DNA from: Oscillospiraceae bacterium
GTDB taxonomy: Bacteria > Bacillota > Clostridia > UMGS1810
Length of the DNA stretch: 50,888 nucleotides
NCBI GenBank assembly: GCA_015069015.1
Contig: SVJK01000011.1
Span: forward strand, 1-50,888
Reading direction: 5' to 3'
The notes under the pieces are model-generated. The model was given only the letters and a program-made list of their open reading frames with translations. It ran no database searches and was not told where the DNA came from. Made by a program: the position numbers and the translations under genes. This document shows, one piece after another, positions 7,460-16,245 of this stretch (the stretch's first letter is position 1; every line of letters starts with the position of its first letter).

Positions 7460-8273
7460 TATCAAAGTGAAAGACAAGTTTTGGCTTTTTGCAAGCCCTG
7501 CCCACGATGATGACATTTTCCTCTTAAACAGAGGATGCGACGAAAGATTTGCAAAACGTTCAAGAATCACTCCTGCAGAGGGAGCATTTATGCTTGACAT
7601 TCCAAATGTCATCATGGTTTCATCTCAAGGACGTCCCGTTCCTTTTTCGGAAGATGCCTACGGATATATGGAAAGTTTCTGCAATCTGAAAAATGTTATG
7701 TGGAGCATCACAGGTTCCACAGGCTTCAGAACAGGAAATGAAGAAGAATTCATCTGTGAACTTTCCAAAAAATACCCCAATATTATGGGAGCATTTTTAG
7801 ACGACCTTATGGGCTACGGTGGAACTGACAAAGGTGAAAAATTCTATATGGACGAAATCGCAAAAATGAAAGAGAAACTCTCAAACGCATCAAAACCCAT
7901 TGAACTGTGGTCAACTTGCTACACAAAATCAGTTCATAAATATTCAAAAGAAATGTATAAAGACATTGACGGCATCACCGTATGGAATATGCAAACAAAC
8001 GAAATCCCCGACATGGACAAGGACTTCTCAAGATATGAAGACCTTTTGCCCGACACCCGAAAAATGCTCGGACTCTATATCTACGACTACGATCAAGATA
8101 AATCCGTAACCCTTGAAAACATGCAATTTCAATGTGAAACCGGCCTCAAATGGATGAGGGAAGGCAGAATTGAAGGCATGATTTTCCTTACCAACTGCGT
8201 TATGGGAATCGGACTGAAATCTGAATACTGGCTCAGGGGATGGATAAAGAAAGTCGGAAATGAAAATCTCTGA
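7452..8273 (+). CDS. Uncharacterised protein, copy 1 of a three-member family
   Basis: 273 residues, no signal peptide or membrane segment, so cytoplasmic. I do not recognise the family. It shares long blocks with the proteins at 48522 and 49389: F-A-S-x-x-H-D-D-D near residue 13, S-R-I-T-P-A-E-G-A-F-M-L, Y-P-N-(I/L)-x-G-x-F-x-D-D, (S/A)-T-C-Y, a G-(L/I)-Y-x-Y-x-Y strand, and near the end E-G-R-I then I-F-L-T-N-C-x-M-G-I. Alternating strands ending in acidic pairs suggest a TIM-barrel hydrolase- or isomerase-like fold, but this is a guess. The start is ATG 7452, with AGGAGA at 7439-7444, overlapping the stop of the HTH-kinase gene; the longer frame from 7419 has no such site. Its place after murQ suggests sugar metabolism. 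Confidence 0.8.
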   Translation: MSSIKVKDKFWLFASPAHDDDIFLLNRGCDERFAKRSRITPAEGAFMLDIPNVIMVSSQGRPVPFSEDAYGYMESFCNLKNVMWSITGSTGFRTGNEEEFICELSKKYPNIMGAFLDDLMGYGGTDKGEKFYMDEIAKMKEKLSNASKPIELWSTCYTKSVHKYSKEMYKDIDGITVWNMQTNEIPDMDKDFSRYEDLLPDTRKMLGLYIYDYDQDKSVTLENMQFQCETGLKWMREGRIEGMIFLTNCVMGIGLKSEYWLRGWIKKVGNENL

Positions 8274-8720
8274 TGAGATGTAAAAAAAGTTCATAATTGC
8301 CAAACCATAGCCGTCGGAAAGCTATCCTCAGGCGCTCCTTTGTACGCCTTCGCCTTTACCATGCCATAGGGTGACAGTAGTTATCTGAACCTGCCTGAAA
8401 AATAGTATTTTTGGCACCTTTTGGCTTGTCATCCTCGAAAGGCGTCAGCCTTACTTCGTCTTCCGCACCAAAACTCATCCTAAAATACATAATTTTTCAG
8501 GTCATAGAATTTTTAGCGATAAGATTTTGGGTTGAACGAGGCAAAAACGCAATTAATCCTGACGGATTAATGAGTATTTTAACGAAGTTCAGGCGAAAAT
8601 CTTCCGCTACAAAATCAGGTCCAGATGACTTCTGTCACCCTCGGCATTCGGTTTGACAATTCTGACTCTTTTTTTCCTATCTCATGGTATAAGATGATTT
8701 TACACAGGGAGGGTATACGA
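8274..8720. other. Structured intergenic region without a gene
   Basis: About 450 bp with no supported gene. Two long-range inverted repeats are visible. CCTGAAAAAT + GTATTTT (8394-8411) faces AAAATAC + ATTTTTCAGG (8482-8501). AAGATTTT...TTGAAC (8521-8535) faces GTTCAGGCGAAAATCTT (8587-8603) and encloses an ATTAATCC/GGATTAAT hairpin (8552-8571). It looks like a non-coding repeat element, not a decayed gene. AGGGAGGG (8706-8713) at its right end is the ribosome binding site of the next gene. Confidence 0.55.
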
Positions 8721-10469
8721 ATGCATAAAATTGTAGAAAACGGCATAAGTCAATATCACATTGTAGGCTCGCAGATTTCAAAAGAATGTGAAAGATTTGC
8801 ATCGTCCGAGCTTCAGAAATATATTTATGAAAGCACAAACACCCTTGTTCCCTATTTTTCCGACAAGTGCGAAAAAAGGGGAAAGGAGATAATTATTGAC
8901 GTTAAAACCCGTGACGCAAAAAAGCATTGCACAAAAGAAGAACTTGAAAGACTCGGCGAAGAAGGGTTTCTCATAAAATCCGTAGGCGATGATATTTTGA
9001 TTACGGGCAACACTCCCAAAGGAACTTTGTATGGTGTGTATGGTTTTTTGGAAAAATTTCTCGGCTTTCGTGCCTTTACAAAAGATGTTGAAAAAATTAA
9101 CCACACAGAAAGTCTTTTAGTTCCCGAACTCAACCTTTTTGAAACTCCTGATTTTGAATACAGGGACGCATATTTCCGCTTTGCCTTTGACGGAGGCTTC
9201 AGTTCCAAAAACAGACTCAATTCAACCCTTGCAGACCTCTCTGATGCAGAGGGGGGAAGATTCAAATTCTACAATTTTCACCACTCCTTTGATGATCTTG
9301 TTCCGAGAAGTGAATATTTTGAAACTCATCCCGAATATTTTTCCATGATAGACGGAAAAAGAAAAGCAACACAACTTTGCCTTTCAAACCCTCATGTGTT
9401 GGAAATTGCCACAAAAAAAGTTTTTCAATGGATTGAAGAAAACCCAAACTGCAGAATTTTTTCCGTTGCCCAAAACGATGAAGTGACAGACAATCCAAGA
9501 TTTTGTGAGTGCGGGGAGTGCAGAAAAATTGATGAATATGAAGGTGCGCCGTCGGGAAGCATAATTAATTTTGTCAACAAAATTGCCGAAAGAGTAGAAA
9601 AGGTGTATCCCGATGTTCTGATTCACACTTTTGCCTTCACCTATTCAAGATTTGCACCAAAACACATAAAACCACGCAAAAATGTCATTGTTCGACTTTG
9701 CAACATTGAATGTGAGTGGGGCAAACCCTTTTCGGAAGATAGCGAAAAATCCCCATCGGATAAATGCAGTGAGTTTATTCACAACATAAAAGACTGGACA
9801 AAAATATCAGACCGTGTGTATATCTGGGATTATGCGGTGAACTTTTCAAACTATCTTCAGATATTCCCCAATTTCTATCAGATGGCGCAAAACATCAGAC
9901 TCTACAAAAAACTTGGTGTAGGAGGAGTTTTGGAGCAGGGTAATTTTTCATATGGCGGCGGTGCGGCACTTGACGACCTGAAATCCTATCTCATCTCAAA
10001 ACTTTTATGGAACTCACGCCTTGATGAGGATGAGATTATAGATGAATTTTTAGACGGTGTGTACGGAAAGGGAGCACCCTATATAAAAGAATACATTCTT
10101 CTCTGGACAAATGCTGTGTCAGACAAAAAAATGACTCTCTATGATTATCCCGATGCCGAATATATAACAGACGAACTCATAGAAAAATCCGACAAACTTT
10201 TCTCTCTTGCAGAGGAAAGGGAGACGGGAGATGTTTTAAAGAGAATTCAAAGAGAGCATTTATCTGTGGAGTATATGAAAACCGTCAGAATAAAAGATGA
10301 TGAAAAGAGAATTAAAGCCGTTGATGACTTTGCACAAAAAGTAAAAAGTTTTAAAATTACCGAGATAATGGAAAGACTAAACCTCTACGATTCCTTCGAG
10401 TTTATGAAAAGAGGAATTTTTACAAGGAACAGAGAAGGTTTTTATGTTCTTTATTATATTGTGCGGTAG
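8721..10469 (+). CDS. DUF4838 domain protein, alpha-glucuronidase/GH20-like
   Basis: 582 residues, no signal peptide. Residues 1-135 resemble the small alpha/beta domain that precedes the catalytic barrel in GH67 alpha-glucuronidases and GH20 hexosaminidases (I-T-G-N-T-P-K-G-T-L-Y-G-V-Y-G-F-L-E followed by L-G-F-R-A-F). Residues from about 150 match the DUF4838 pattern: a barrel-like segment with S-V-A-Q-N-D-E, the cysteine cluster F-C-E-C-G-E-C and R-L-C-N-I-E-C-E-W. A glycosidase acting inside the cell on imported oligosaccharides is plausible, but no activity can be assigned. The frame is open from 8625; ATG 8721 has AGGGAGGG seven bases upstream. It is followed 17 bp later by another GH20-like gene, so the two form an operon. 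Confidence 0.8.
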   Translation: MHKIVENGISQYHIVGSQISKECERFASSELQKYIYESTNTLVPYFSDKCEKRGKEIIIDVKTRDAKKHCTKEELERLGEEGFLIKSVGDDILITGNTPKGTLYGVYGFLEKFLGFRAFTKDVEKINHTESLLVPELNLFETPDFEYRDAYFRFAFDGGFSSKNRLNSTLADLSDAEGGRFKFYNFHHSFDDLVPRSEYFETHPEYFSMIDGKRKATQLCLSNPHVLEIATKKVFQWIEENPNCRIFSVAQNDEVTDNPRFCECGECRKIDEYEGAPSGSIINFVNKIAERVEKVYPDVLIHTFAFTYSRFAPKHIKPRKNVIVRLCNIECEWGKPFSEDSEKSPSDKCSEFIHNIKDWTKISDRVYIWDYAVNFSNYLQIFPNFYQMAQNIRLYKKLGVGGVLEQGNFSYGGGAALDDLKSYLISKLLWNSRLDEDEIIDEFLDGVYGKGAPYIKEYILLWTNAVSDKKMTLYDYPDAEYITDELIEKSDKLFSLAEERETGDVLKRIQREHLSVEYMKTVRIKDDEKRIKAVDDFAQKVKSFKITEIMERLNLYDSFEFMKRGIFTRNREGFYVLYYIVR

Positions 10470-10486
10470 AGAATCAGGAGAAAACT

Positions 10487-11929
10487 ATGGAAGATTACAA
10501 ATTTTTGCTCATATACGGAGAATTTTTAAATGAAGAAAAAAGAGCAGCAGAATTTCTGACGGAAAAGTTTTCAGAGTATCATGGCTATGCCTTGCCCCAA
10601 AAAAGCGCAAAAGAAGTTACAAAGGACGACCTTTCGGGCAATCATCTCATTATTTTGGGAACTTCCGTGACAAATTCTCTTTTAAAATCTCTTGAAGATG
10701 AAAAGGCGTACACTTCTCCGAAAGATGACCAAGGATACACAATCAAAATTTCTCAAAGTATATACAATGAAGAATTAAAAATGATAATCATATGTGGAAA
10801 AGACAGCCCCGGATGTATGTATGGAGCAGTTGAGTTTTCAGATTATGTCACATCATATCTTGACACCAAAGACCCTCTTCAGCGTTATCCCGAAAATGTA
10901 TTTTCAAAAGAACATCTTGAAAATTATGAAATAACCGATGCTCCATCATTGAAAAACAGAGGAATATGGACATGGGGACATGTTGTATATGACTATAAAA
11001 GATACATAAAAAACATGGCAAAACTGAAATTCAACACCCTTATTCTCTGGAATGACTGTCTGCCTGTCAACATAGGGGATGTTATAGACGAAGCTCACAG
11101 TTACGGCATAAAAATATACCTTGGCTATTCCTGGGGATGGAACGAAGCAAGACCTGAAAACGGCGGTCTTGATATTTCTGACGAAAGAATCCTTTCAGAC
11201 ATTCAAGAGGCAATTGTTGAAAACTATAAAAAAGATTTTCTTCATCTCCCCATTGACGGGATCTATTTTCAGTCTTTCACAGAAACAGAAAAATATGAAA
11301 TAAACGGAGTTGTGATTGCAAAGAGAGTTGTGGATTTTGTAAATGATACGGCAGACAGAATTCTTTCCATCTCGCCGGATCTTCTCCTTATGTTCGGCCT
11401 TCACGCAAGCAGCGTTTCAGAAAAGATGGAATATATAAGAAATACAGATAAAAGAATTATGATTGTATGGGAAGACCTTCCCTCATTTCCCTATTCCTAC
11501 ACTCCAAGGATGCTTTCAGGTTTTGATGAAACTGTTGAAAAGAGCAAAGAGATTGCATCTCTCCGTGAAAAAGATGAACTTTTCGGCGTTGTTACAAAAG
11601 GGCTTACCTGCCTTGACTGGGAAACTTTTTCCCATATGGATGGTGAATTTGCTATGGGAATGTCATCTGATGAATTTATAAAAGAAAGATTTCACCAAAA
11701 GGAAAAACTTTGGAAATATGTTGATGCATTCTGGGTAAAAAATGCATCATATGCCAAAGATGTTATAAAGCTTCTTGCCGCCTCAAACAAAAAGACTCTT
11801 GTCACAGGACTCATAGAAGACGGTGTGATTGAAGAAAAAATACCTTTGAGTGTCAGAATTTTTTCTGAACTCTTGTGGAATGCCAAAGAAGAGACAGATG
11901 AGATAATACTTAAAGCAATGTTGATATAA
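10487..11929 (+). CDS. GH20/GH84-like barrel protein (putative cytoplasmic glycosidase)
   Basis: 480 residues, no export signal. An N-terminal alpha/beta domain (about 1-145) ends in G-C-M-Y-G-A-V-E-F-S-D-Y, as in the accessory domain of hexosaminidases. A (beta/alpha)8-like region follows: S-L-K-N-R-G-I-W-T-W-G, L-K-F-N-T-L-I-L-W-N-D, A-H-S-Y-G-I-K-I-Y-L-G-Y-S-W-G-W-N, and P-I-D-G-I-Y-F-Q-S-F-T-E-T, whose E or T-E-T may hold catalytic acids. The strand order suits GH20-type substrate-assisted enzymes acting on N-acetylated sugars, but the canonical D-E pair of GH20 is not obvious, so the reaction is unknown. A CAGGAG site precedes ATG 10487. A weak TTGC/GCAA hairpin with a T-run (11944-11960) may end the two-gene operon. 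Confidence 0.7.
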   Translation: MEDYKFLLIYGEFLNEEKRAAEFLTEKFSEYHGYALPQKSAKEVTKDDLSGNHLIILGTSVTNSLLKSLEDEKAYTSPKDDQGYTIKISQSIYNEELKMIIICGKDSPGCMYGAVEFSDYVTSYLDTKDPLQRYPENVFSKEHLENYEITDAPSLKNRGIWTWGHVVYDYKRYIKNMAKLKFNTLILWNDCLPVNIGDVIDEAHSYGIKIYLGYSWGWNEARPENGGLDISDERILSDIQEAIVENYKKDFLHLPIDGIYFQSFTETEKYEINGVVIAKRVVDFVNDTADRILSISPDLLLMFGLHASSVSEKMEYIRNTDKRIMIVWEDLPSFPYSYTPRMLSGFDETVEKSKEIASLREKDELFGVVTKGLTCLDWETFSHMDGEFAMGMSSDEFIKERFHQKEKLWKYVDAFWVKNASYAKDVIKLLAASNKKTLVTGLIEDGVIEEKIPLSVRIFSELLWNAKEETDEIILKAMLI

Positions 11930-12012
11930 TGCAAGTCATTATATTGCCGTGCAAATTTTTTAAAAAAAAGCTGGAAAGAAAATTTTGCGTGGGTGTGATT
12001 TGCAAGTTCTTG

Positions 12013-12041
12013 TTGATATTTGAGTTTTTTCATAGTATAAT
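12013..12041 (+). promoter_or_regulatory. Sigma-A promoter of the lyxose-isomerase-like gene
   Basis: TTGATA (12013-12018), a 17-base spacer and TATAAT (12036-12041). Transcription from about 12048 excludes the GTG at 12045 and supports the start at 12075. Confidence 0.75.
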
Positions 12042-12074
12042 AAGGTGAGAAGAATGCATAAGAGAGGTGTTATT

Positions 12075-12611
12075 ATGAAAAGGAAAGATATAGAATCAAG
12101 AACCTTAACGGCATTGGAATTCTATGAAAAAGCGGCTATTGTTTTGAGTGAAAAAGAGAAGGGAAATATAGAAGTTTGTGATTTCGGACTGGATAATGTC
12201 GAGGAAATCGGACTTCAGATCCTGACCTACATAAACACAGAAAGAGTCTGTGCAAAAGAAATGGTATTAACTCCCGGTCAGACCTGTCCTGAACATATGC
12301 ATGTTGCGACAGACGGAAAAGAAGGCAAGGAAGAAACATTCAGATGCAGATACGGCAAGGTGTATCTTTATGTTTCCGGAAACGGAAAAAAAGAGGATAT
12401 TAAGGCAAAAGTCCCGCCAACAGATATCAGCGTGTTTACTGAAGTTATCCTGAATCCGGGGCAACAGTATACAATTATGCCCGAAACGTTGCATTGGTTT
12501 CAGGCAGGTGAGGACGGAGCTGTAGTTTCCGAGTTTTCAACGAAGAGCACCGATGAGACAGATGTATTTACAGATAAAAGAATTGTAAGAGAGACAAAGA
12601 TAGAGGATTAA
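12075..12611 (+). CDS. D-lyxose/D-mannose isomerase-like cupin
   Basis: 178-residue cupin of the D-lyxose ketol-isomerase family (B. subtilis YdaE type), which interconverts D-lyxose with D-xylulose and D-mannose with D-fructose in the cytoplasm. The metal site is intact: His74 and His76 in P-E-H-M-H, Glu87 in G-K-E-E-T-F, and His140 in P-E-T-L-H-W, with the family stretch F-R-C-R-Y-G-K-V-Y-L-Y-V. Spacing agrees with the known ligands (two His, a Glu 13 residues after the first, a final His). ATG 12075 has GAGGTG five bases upstream; ATG 12054 would lie almost at the transcript start. It is a single-gene unit and could serve the sugar-degradation genes on either side. Confidence 0.85.
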   Translation: MKRKDIESRTLTALEFYEKAAIVLSEKEKGNIEVCDFGLDNVEEIGLQILTYINTERVCAKEMVLTPGQTCPEHMHVATDGKEGKEETFRCRYGKVYLYVSGNGKKEDIKAKVPPTDISVFTEVILNPGQQYTIMPETLHWFQAGEDGAVVSEFSTKSTDETDVFTDKRIVRETKIED

Positions 12612-12683
12612 TTTAGATTCTTTGCTAAAATGAGATTGAATATATGTACATTTATTGTGCTTAAAACTTGGAGGATAAAAGAA

Positions 12684-13571
12684 ATGAAAAAGATGCTCAC
12701 GATGGTTCTTGTAATGCTTATTGTTGTGATGAGTTTGTGTGTATTCACATCTTGTAAAAATACAGACGAAGAGGAAAGTTCCAAAAAAAGCTTTTCAAGT
12801 CAGGACGTTTCAGAAAAAGAAGAATCGGAGAAAGACGTTTCAAAGAGAAAAAGTAAAAAAAGAAAAACTGAAAGCAAAACAGTTTCCAAAGAAAGGGCAG
12901 AAAAAGGGAACAGAGAAGAAAATCCGGTCCTGAAAGTTGCCACAAATGCAGAATTCCCTCCTTTTGAATATATGGAAAACGGAGAGATTGTCGGTGCAGA
13001 AATAGAAATGGCACAGTTGATTGCAGAAAAAATAGGGGCAGAATTAGAGTTTGTGAATATGGAGTTTGACTCTGTGGTTTCCGATGTGGTGTCAGGGAAG
13101 TGTGACATTGCCATTTCTGCCATTACGATAACTGATTACAGAAAAGAGATAGCGGAAGTCAGTGTACCCTATTATGTTGTATCACAGGCAATCATTGTTA
13201 TGGAAAACAGCGAAATTAAAGTTGCAGCTGACCTTAAAGGAAAAACAATTTCCTGCCAGGAAGGTACAGCAGGAGAACAGTTCATTTTAGATAACAAGTA
13301 TGACATTCAGTCATACAAAACAGGTGCAGATGCAATCGCAGCACTCACAGCAGGCAAAGTTGATGCAGTTGTAATTGACGAAGCAGTTGCAAGAGCACTT
13401 TCTGCTGAAAACCGGGGTACAAAAGTTCTTGATGAAATGATTATGACGGAAGAATATGGAGTTGTCGTTGGCAAAGGCAATAACAAACTGTTGCGCCAAA
13501 TCAATAAAGCAATTACGGAATTAAAACAAGAAGGCCGTCTTGATGAAATATTTAAAAAATACGGGCTTTAA
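12684..13571 (+). CDS. Polar amino-acid ABC transporter substrate-binding lipoprotein (copy 1, long charged linker)
   Basis: 295 residues. A lipoprotein signal ends in F-T-S-C (Cys24). Residues 25-80 are an unusual, low-complexity Ser/Lys/Glu linker with coiled-coil-like charge runs. From about 82 the family-3 (glutamine/cystine-type) binding protein begins: V-A-T-N-A-E-F-P-P-F-E-Y, E-N-G-E-I-V-G-A-E-I-E-M-A, K-C-D-I-A-I-S-A-I-T-I-T, and G-K-V-D-A-V-V-I-D-E. It probably captures a polar amino acid for the permease and ATPase encoded downstream. GGAGG at 12670-12674 precedes ATG 12684. Bases 13171-13433 are almost identical to the same segment of the next gene, while the flanks have diverged, which suggests gene conversion. 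A separate promoter precedes copy 2, so the two may be expressed differently. Confidence 0.9.
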   Translation: MKKMLTMVLVMLIVVMSLCVFTSCKNTDEEESSKKSFSSQDVSEKEESEKDVSKRKSKKRKTESKTVSKERAEKGNREENPVLKVATNAEFPPFEYMENGEIVGAEIEMAQLIAEKIGAELEFVNMEFDSVVSDVVSGKCDIAISAITITDYRKEIAEVSVPYYVVSQAIIVMENSEIKVAADLKGKTISCQEGTAGEQFILDNKYDIQSYKTGADAIAALTAGKVDAVVIDEAVARALSAENRGTKVLDEMIMTEEYGVVVGKGNNKLLRQINKAITELKQEGRLDEIFKKYGL

Positions 13572-13721
13572 TCGGATGAAACAAAAAGGATTGAGAATGA
13601 ATTATTCACAAATTAATGCATAAAAATCTGTGAATATACATAATTTTAACGGCAAAAGTGAACTTTGGGTGAATAAACATAGCAAAATTGCAAGAAAATA
13701 CGGCTTTTATGCATAATGATG

Positions 13722-13750
13722 TTGACACAGAAATAAAATTGTGATAAACT
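13722..13750 (+). promoter_or_regulatory. Promoter of the second binding protein and importer genes
   Basis: TTGACA (13722-13727), a 17-base spacer and TAAACT (13745-13750) preceded by TGA (extended -10). The leader contains a TCCCGT/ACGGGA hairpin (13768-13786). Upstream, ATTCACA/TGTGAAT arms (about 13605-13635) could be an operator or a weak terminator for copy 1. Confidence 0.6.
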
Positions 13751-13816
13751 ACCCTATACATAGAGAGTCCCGTAATGTTGACGGGAATAAAGATTAATTG
13801 TTTGGAGGAAGAAACA

Positions 13817-14629
13817 ATGAAAAAAATGGTAAAATTAGTATCAGTAATTCTTGCACTTGTGATGTGCGTAGGAGTTTTTGCATCATGTTCAAAGAAAGAC
13901 GATAATGTTCTCACAATGGCAACAAATGCGGAATTCCCCCCGTTTGAATATCTTGAAAACGGCGAAATGGTAGGCGCAGAAATCGACATGGCATATGCGA
14001 TTGCTGAAAAACTCGGCATGGAACTTGAAATTTCCAACATTGACTTTGATGCTGCTCTTGCAGGTCCTGCTACAGGCAAATATGATGTTGCAATTTCCGG
14101 TATTACTGCAAATGACGAGAGAAGAAAGAACATGAACTTCTCAGATCCTTATTATGTTGCATCACAGGCAATCATTGTTATGGAAAACAGCGAAATTAAA
14201 GTTGCAGCTGACCTTAAAGGAAAAACAATTTCCTGCCAGGAAGGAACAACAGGAGAACAGTTCATTTTAGATAACAAGTATGACATTCAGTCATACAAAA
14301 CAGGTGCAGATGCAATCGCAGCACTCACAGCAGGCAAAGTTGATGCAGTTGTAATTGACGATGCAGTTGCAAGAGCACTTTCTGCTGAAAACCAGGGTAC
14401 AAAAGTTCTTGAAGAACCCCTTACAAAGGAAGAATATGCAATTGCCCTCAAGCTTGGCAATGACGAGCTTACAGAAAAAATCAATAAAGCTCTTGCAGAA
14501 CTCAAAGCAGAAGGTAAACTTGTAGAAATCTTTTCAAAATACAACCTTCCCATGGATGGGGAAGTAGTTGTTGCAGAAGATGCCGAAGCTACATCAGATG
14601 CAGTTACATCAGCAGCTGAAGCAGAGTAA
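13817..14629 (+). CDS. Polar amino-acid ABC transporter substrate-binding lipoprotein (copy 2)
   Basis: 270 residues with a lipoprotein signal ending in F-A-S-C (Cys24) and a very short linker, then the same family-3 binding-protein fold as copy 1: T-N-A-E-F-P-P-F-E-Y, G-A-E-I-D-M-A-Y-A-I-A, I-S-G-I-T-A-N-D-E-R-R. The C-terminus carries an Ala/Glu-rich tail after K-Y-N-L that copy 1 lacks. ATG 13817 follows TTGGAGGAAG; the frame is open from 13775. As the gene directly before the permease and ATPase, with its own promoter, it is the likely main receptor of the importer. The ligand (glutamine, cystine, arginine or similar) cannot be told from sequence alone. Confidence 0.92.
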   Translation: MKKMVKLVSVILALVMCVGVFASCSKKDDNVLTMATNAEFPPFEYLENGEMVGAEIDMAYAIAEKLGMELEISNIDFDAALAGPATGKYDVAISGITANDERRKNMNFSDPYYVASQAIIVMENSEIKVAADLKGKTISCQEGTTGEQFILDNKYDIQSYKTGADAIAALTAGKVDAVVIDDAVARALSAENQGTKVLEEPLTKEEYAIALKLGNDELTEKINKALAELKAEGKLVEIFSKYNLPMDGEVVVAEDAEATSDAVTSAAEAE

Positions 14630-14647
14630 TTAAAATACACTGATTTT

Positions 14648-14669
14648 AAGCGGCGCGAAAGTGCCGCTT
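14648..14669 (+). terminator. Attenuator-like hairpin between binding protein and permease
   Basis: AAGCGGC (14648-14654) pairs with GCCGCTT (14663-14669), followed by AATTTGTTT. A hairpin with a poor T-tract at this place would let part of the transcripts continue. This is a common way to make more binding protein than permease. Confidence 0.6.
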
Positions 14670-14706
14670 AATTTGTTTAACATTGCCTGTGAAAGGAGAA
14701 AAAACA

Positions 14707-15402
14707 GTGGATTGGTTTAATAATTGGATTGACAAATTGCACGAAACCTTTATAGAGGGTGACAGATATATGACCCTTTTAGAAGGATTTGGCGAGACAC
14801 TAAAAATAACCTTCGGTGCACTTTTAATAGGTATAGTTATCGGAACTTTTGTTGCCATCGTAAAAGTGCTTTGCGAGGGAAATAAAAAACTTAAAATTTT
14901 TGATGTTCTTTGTAACATATATCTCACGGTAATCAGAGGAACACCCGTTGTTGTTCAGCTTCTCATTATGTTCTTTATTGTATTTGTTTCTGCAGAAGAC
15001 GGAACCATGGTTGCAACGCTTACCTTTGGTATAAATTCGGGAGCATATGTGGCAGAAACCATAAGATCGGGAATTCTTGCCATAGACAAAGGACAGACCG
15101 AAGCGGGACGTTCTCTCGGTTTTTCCGCAGGAAAAACCATGTGGCTTATTGTTCTTCCTCAGGCATTTAAAAATATACTCCCTGCAATCGGTAACGAAAT
15201 GATAGCACTTTTAAAGGAAACTTCTGTTGCGGGATATGTTGCGGTAGTTGACCTTACAAAAGCGGGAAATCAGATAAGAAATACTACATATGACCAGTTC
15301 AACCCCATAATATGTGTGGCGTTGGTATATCTTACAGTTGTACTTATAATGACAAGACTTCTGAATATGCTTGAAAGGAGACTGAGAAAGAGTGAACGGT
15401 AA
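14707..15402 (+). CDS. Polar amino-acid ABC transporter permease
   Basis: 231-residue inner-membrane subunit of the HisM/GlnP type with about five hydrophobic segments. The EAA coupling motif is visible as [11 protein letters not shown] then [11 protein letters not shown], where the ATPase docks, and R-G-T-P-V-V-V-Q is the usual family signature in the second membrane helix. The start is GTG 14707, eight bases after AAAGGAG (14692-14698). Its last 11 bases overlap the ATPase gene, so the two are translationally coupled. It forms the channel that moves the amino acid handed over by the binding proteins upstream. Confidence 0.92.
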   Translation: MDWFNNWIDKLHETFIEGDRYMTLLEGFGETLKITFGALLIGIVIGTFVAIVKVLCEGNKKLKIFDVLCNIYLTVIRGTPVVVQLLIMFFIVFVSAEDGTMVATLTFGINSGAYVAETIRSGILAIDKGQTEAGRSLGFSAGKTMWLIVLPQAFKNILPAIGNEMIALLKETSVAGYVAVVDLTKAGNQIRNTTYDQFNPIICVALVYLTVVLIMTRLLNMLERRLRKSER

Positions 15403-16135
15403 TTATCTTATTGAGGTAAAAGGCCTCAGCAAAATATATAACGGTGGTAAAATTGTAGCTCTTGATAATGTCACAACAGGCATAGAAAAAGGTGAAGTTG
15501 TTGTTGTTATCGGACCCTCGGGAAGCGGAAAGTCAACACTTCTCAGAAGTCTTAACAGACTTGAAGATCCCGACGGCGGAGAAATTGTTTTTGAAGGAAC
15601 AAATATCCTTTCCAAAAAAACAGACATTAATAAAATGAGGGAAAAAATGGGAATGGTTTTCCAGCAGTTTAATCTTTTCCCTCATATGACAGTTTTGAAA
15701 AATATGACAATTGCTCCCATGAAGCTCCTCAAAATGTCAAAGGAAGAAGCCGAAAAAAATGCTATGAACCTTTTGGAAAGAGTAGGTCTTTCCGATAGGG
15801 CGGGCGCATATCCCTCACAGCTTTCCGGCGGACAAAAGCAAAGGGTTGCAATTGTGAGAGCATTAATGATGAATCCCGATGTTATGCTTTTTGATGAACC
15901 AACATCAGCTCTTGACCCTGAAATGGTCGGAGAAGTATTAGACGTTATGAAAAGCCTTGCCAAAGAAGGAATGACAATGGTTGTCGTAACTCACGAAATG
16001 GGATTTGCAAGAGAAGTTGCAGACAGAGTAATCTTTATGGCGGACGGTGCCATCGAAGAGGAAGGAACACCCGACGAGATTTTCACAAATCCTAAAGGAG
16101 AAAGAACTAAACAGTTTTTGCAGAGCATCCTATAA
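15392..16135 (+). CDS. glnQ: Polar amino-acid ABC transporter ATP-binding protein (GlnQ-like)
   Basis: 247-residue ATPase of the polar amino-acid importer. All motifs are intact: Walker [11 protein letters not shown]-loop Q-Q-F-N-L-F-P-H, signature L-S-G-G-Q-K-Q-R, Walker [14 protein letters not shown] and the switch histidine in V-V-V-T-H-E-M. It starts with GTG 15392 inside the permease gene, preceded by AGGAGA (15375-15380). It is the last gene of the importer unit. Only a weak AAAGAG/CTCTTT hairpin (16153-16168) follows, and the downstream fic gene has its own promoter. Confidence 0.93.
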   Translation: MNGNYLIEVKGLSKIYNGGKIVALDNVTTGIEKGEVVVVIGPSGSGKSTLLRSLNRLEDPDGGEIVFEGTNILSKKTDINKMREKMGMVFQQFNLFPHMTVLKNMTIAPMKLLKMSKEEAEKNAMNLLERVGLSDRAGAYPSQLSGGQKQRVAIVRALMMNPDVMLFDEPTSALDPEMVGEVLDVMKSLAKEGMTMVVVTHEMGFAREVADRVIFMADGAIEEEGTPDEIFTNPKGERTKQFLQSIL

Positions 16136-16245
16136 AAAAATAATCCACGCCAAAAGAGACAGCTCTTTATATTATTAGCCGATAAGTTCTATGATAAATT
16201 CATCTGCCGATGTACTTTTGTATGGTTTTTGATGCAAAAAAAGAG

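Noticed and set aside
8653-8693. Promoter TTGACA (8653-8658) with TATAAG (8688-8693) before the DUF4838 gene
   Set aside because: The spacing is 29 bases, far too long for a sigma-A promoter, and no better pair of boxes was found.
13606-14133. 175-codon minus-strand frame opposite the second binding-protein gene
   Set aside because: It lies over a clear lipoprotein gene and its promoter, with no start signal of its own; a shadow frame.
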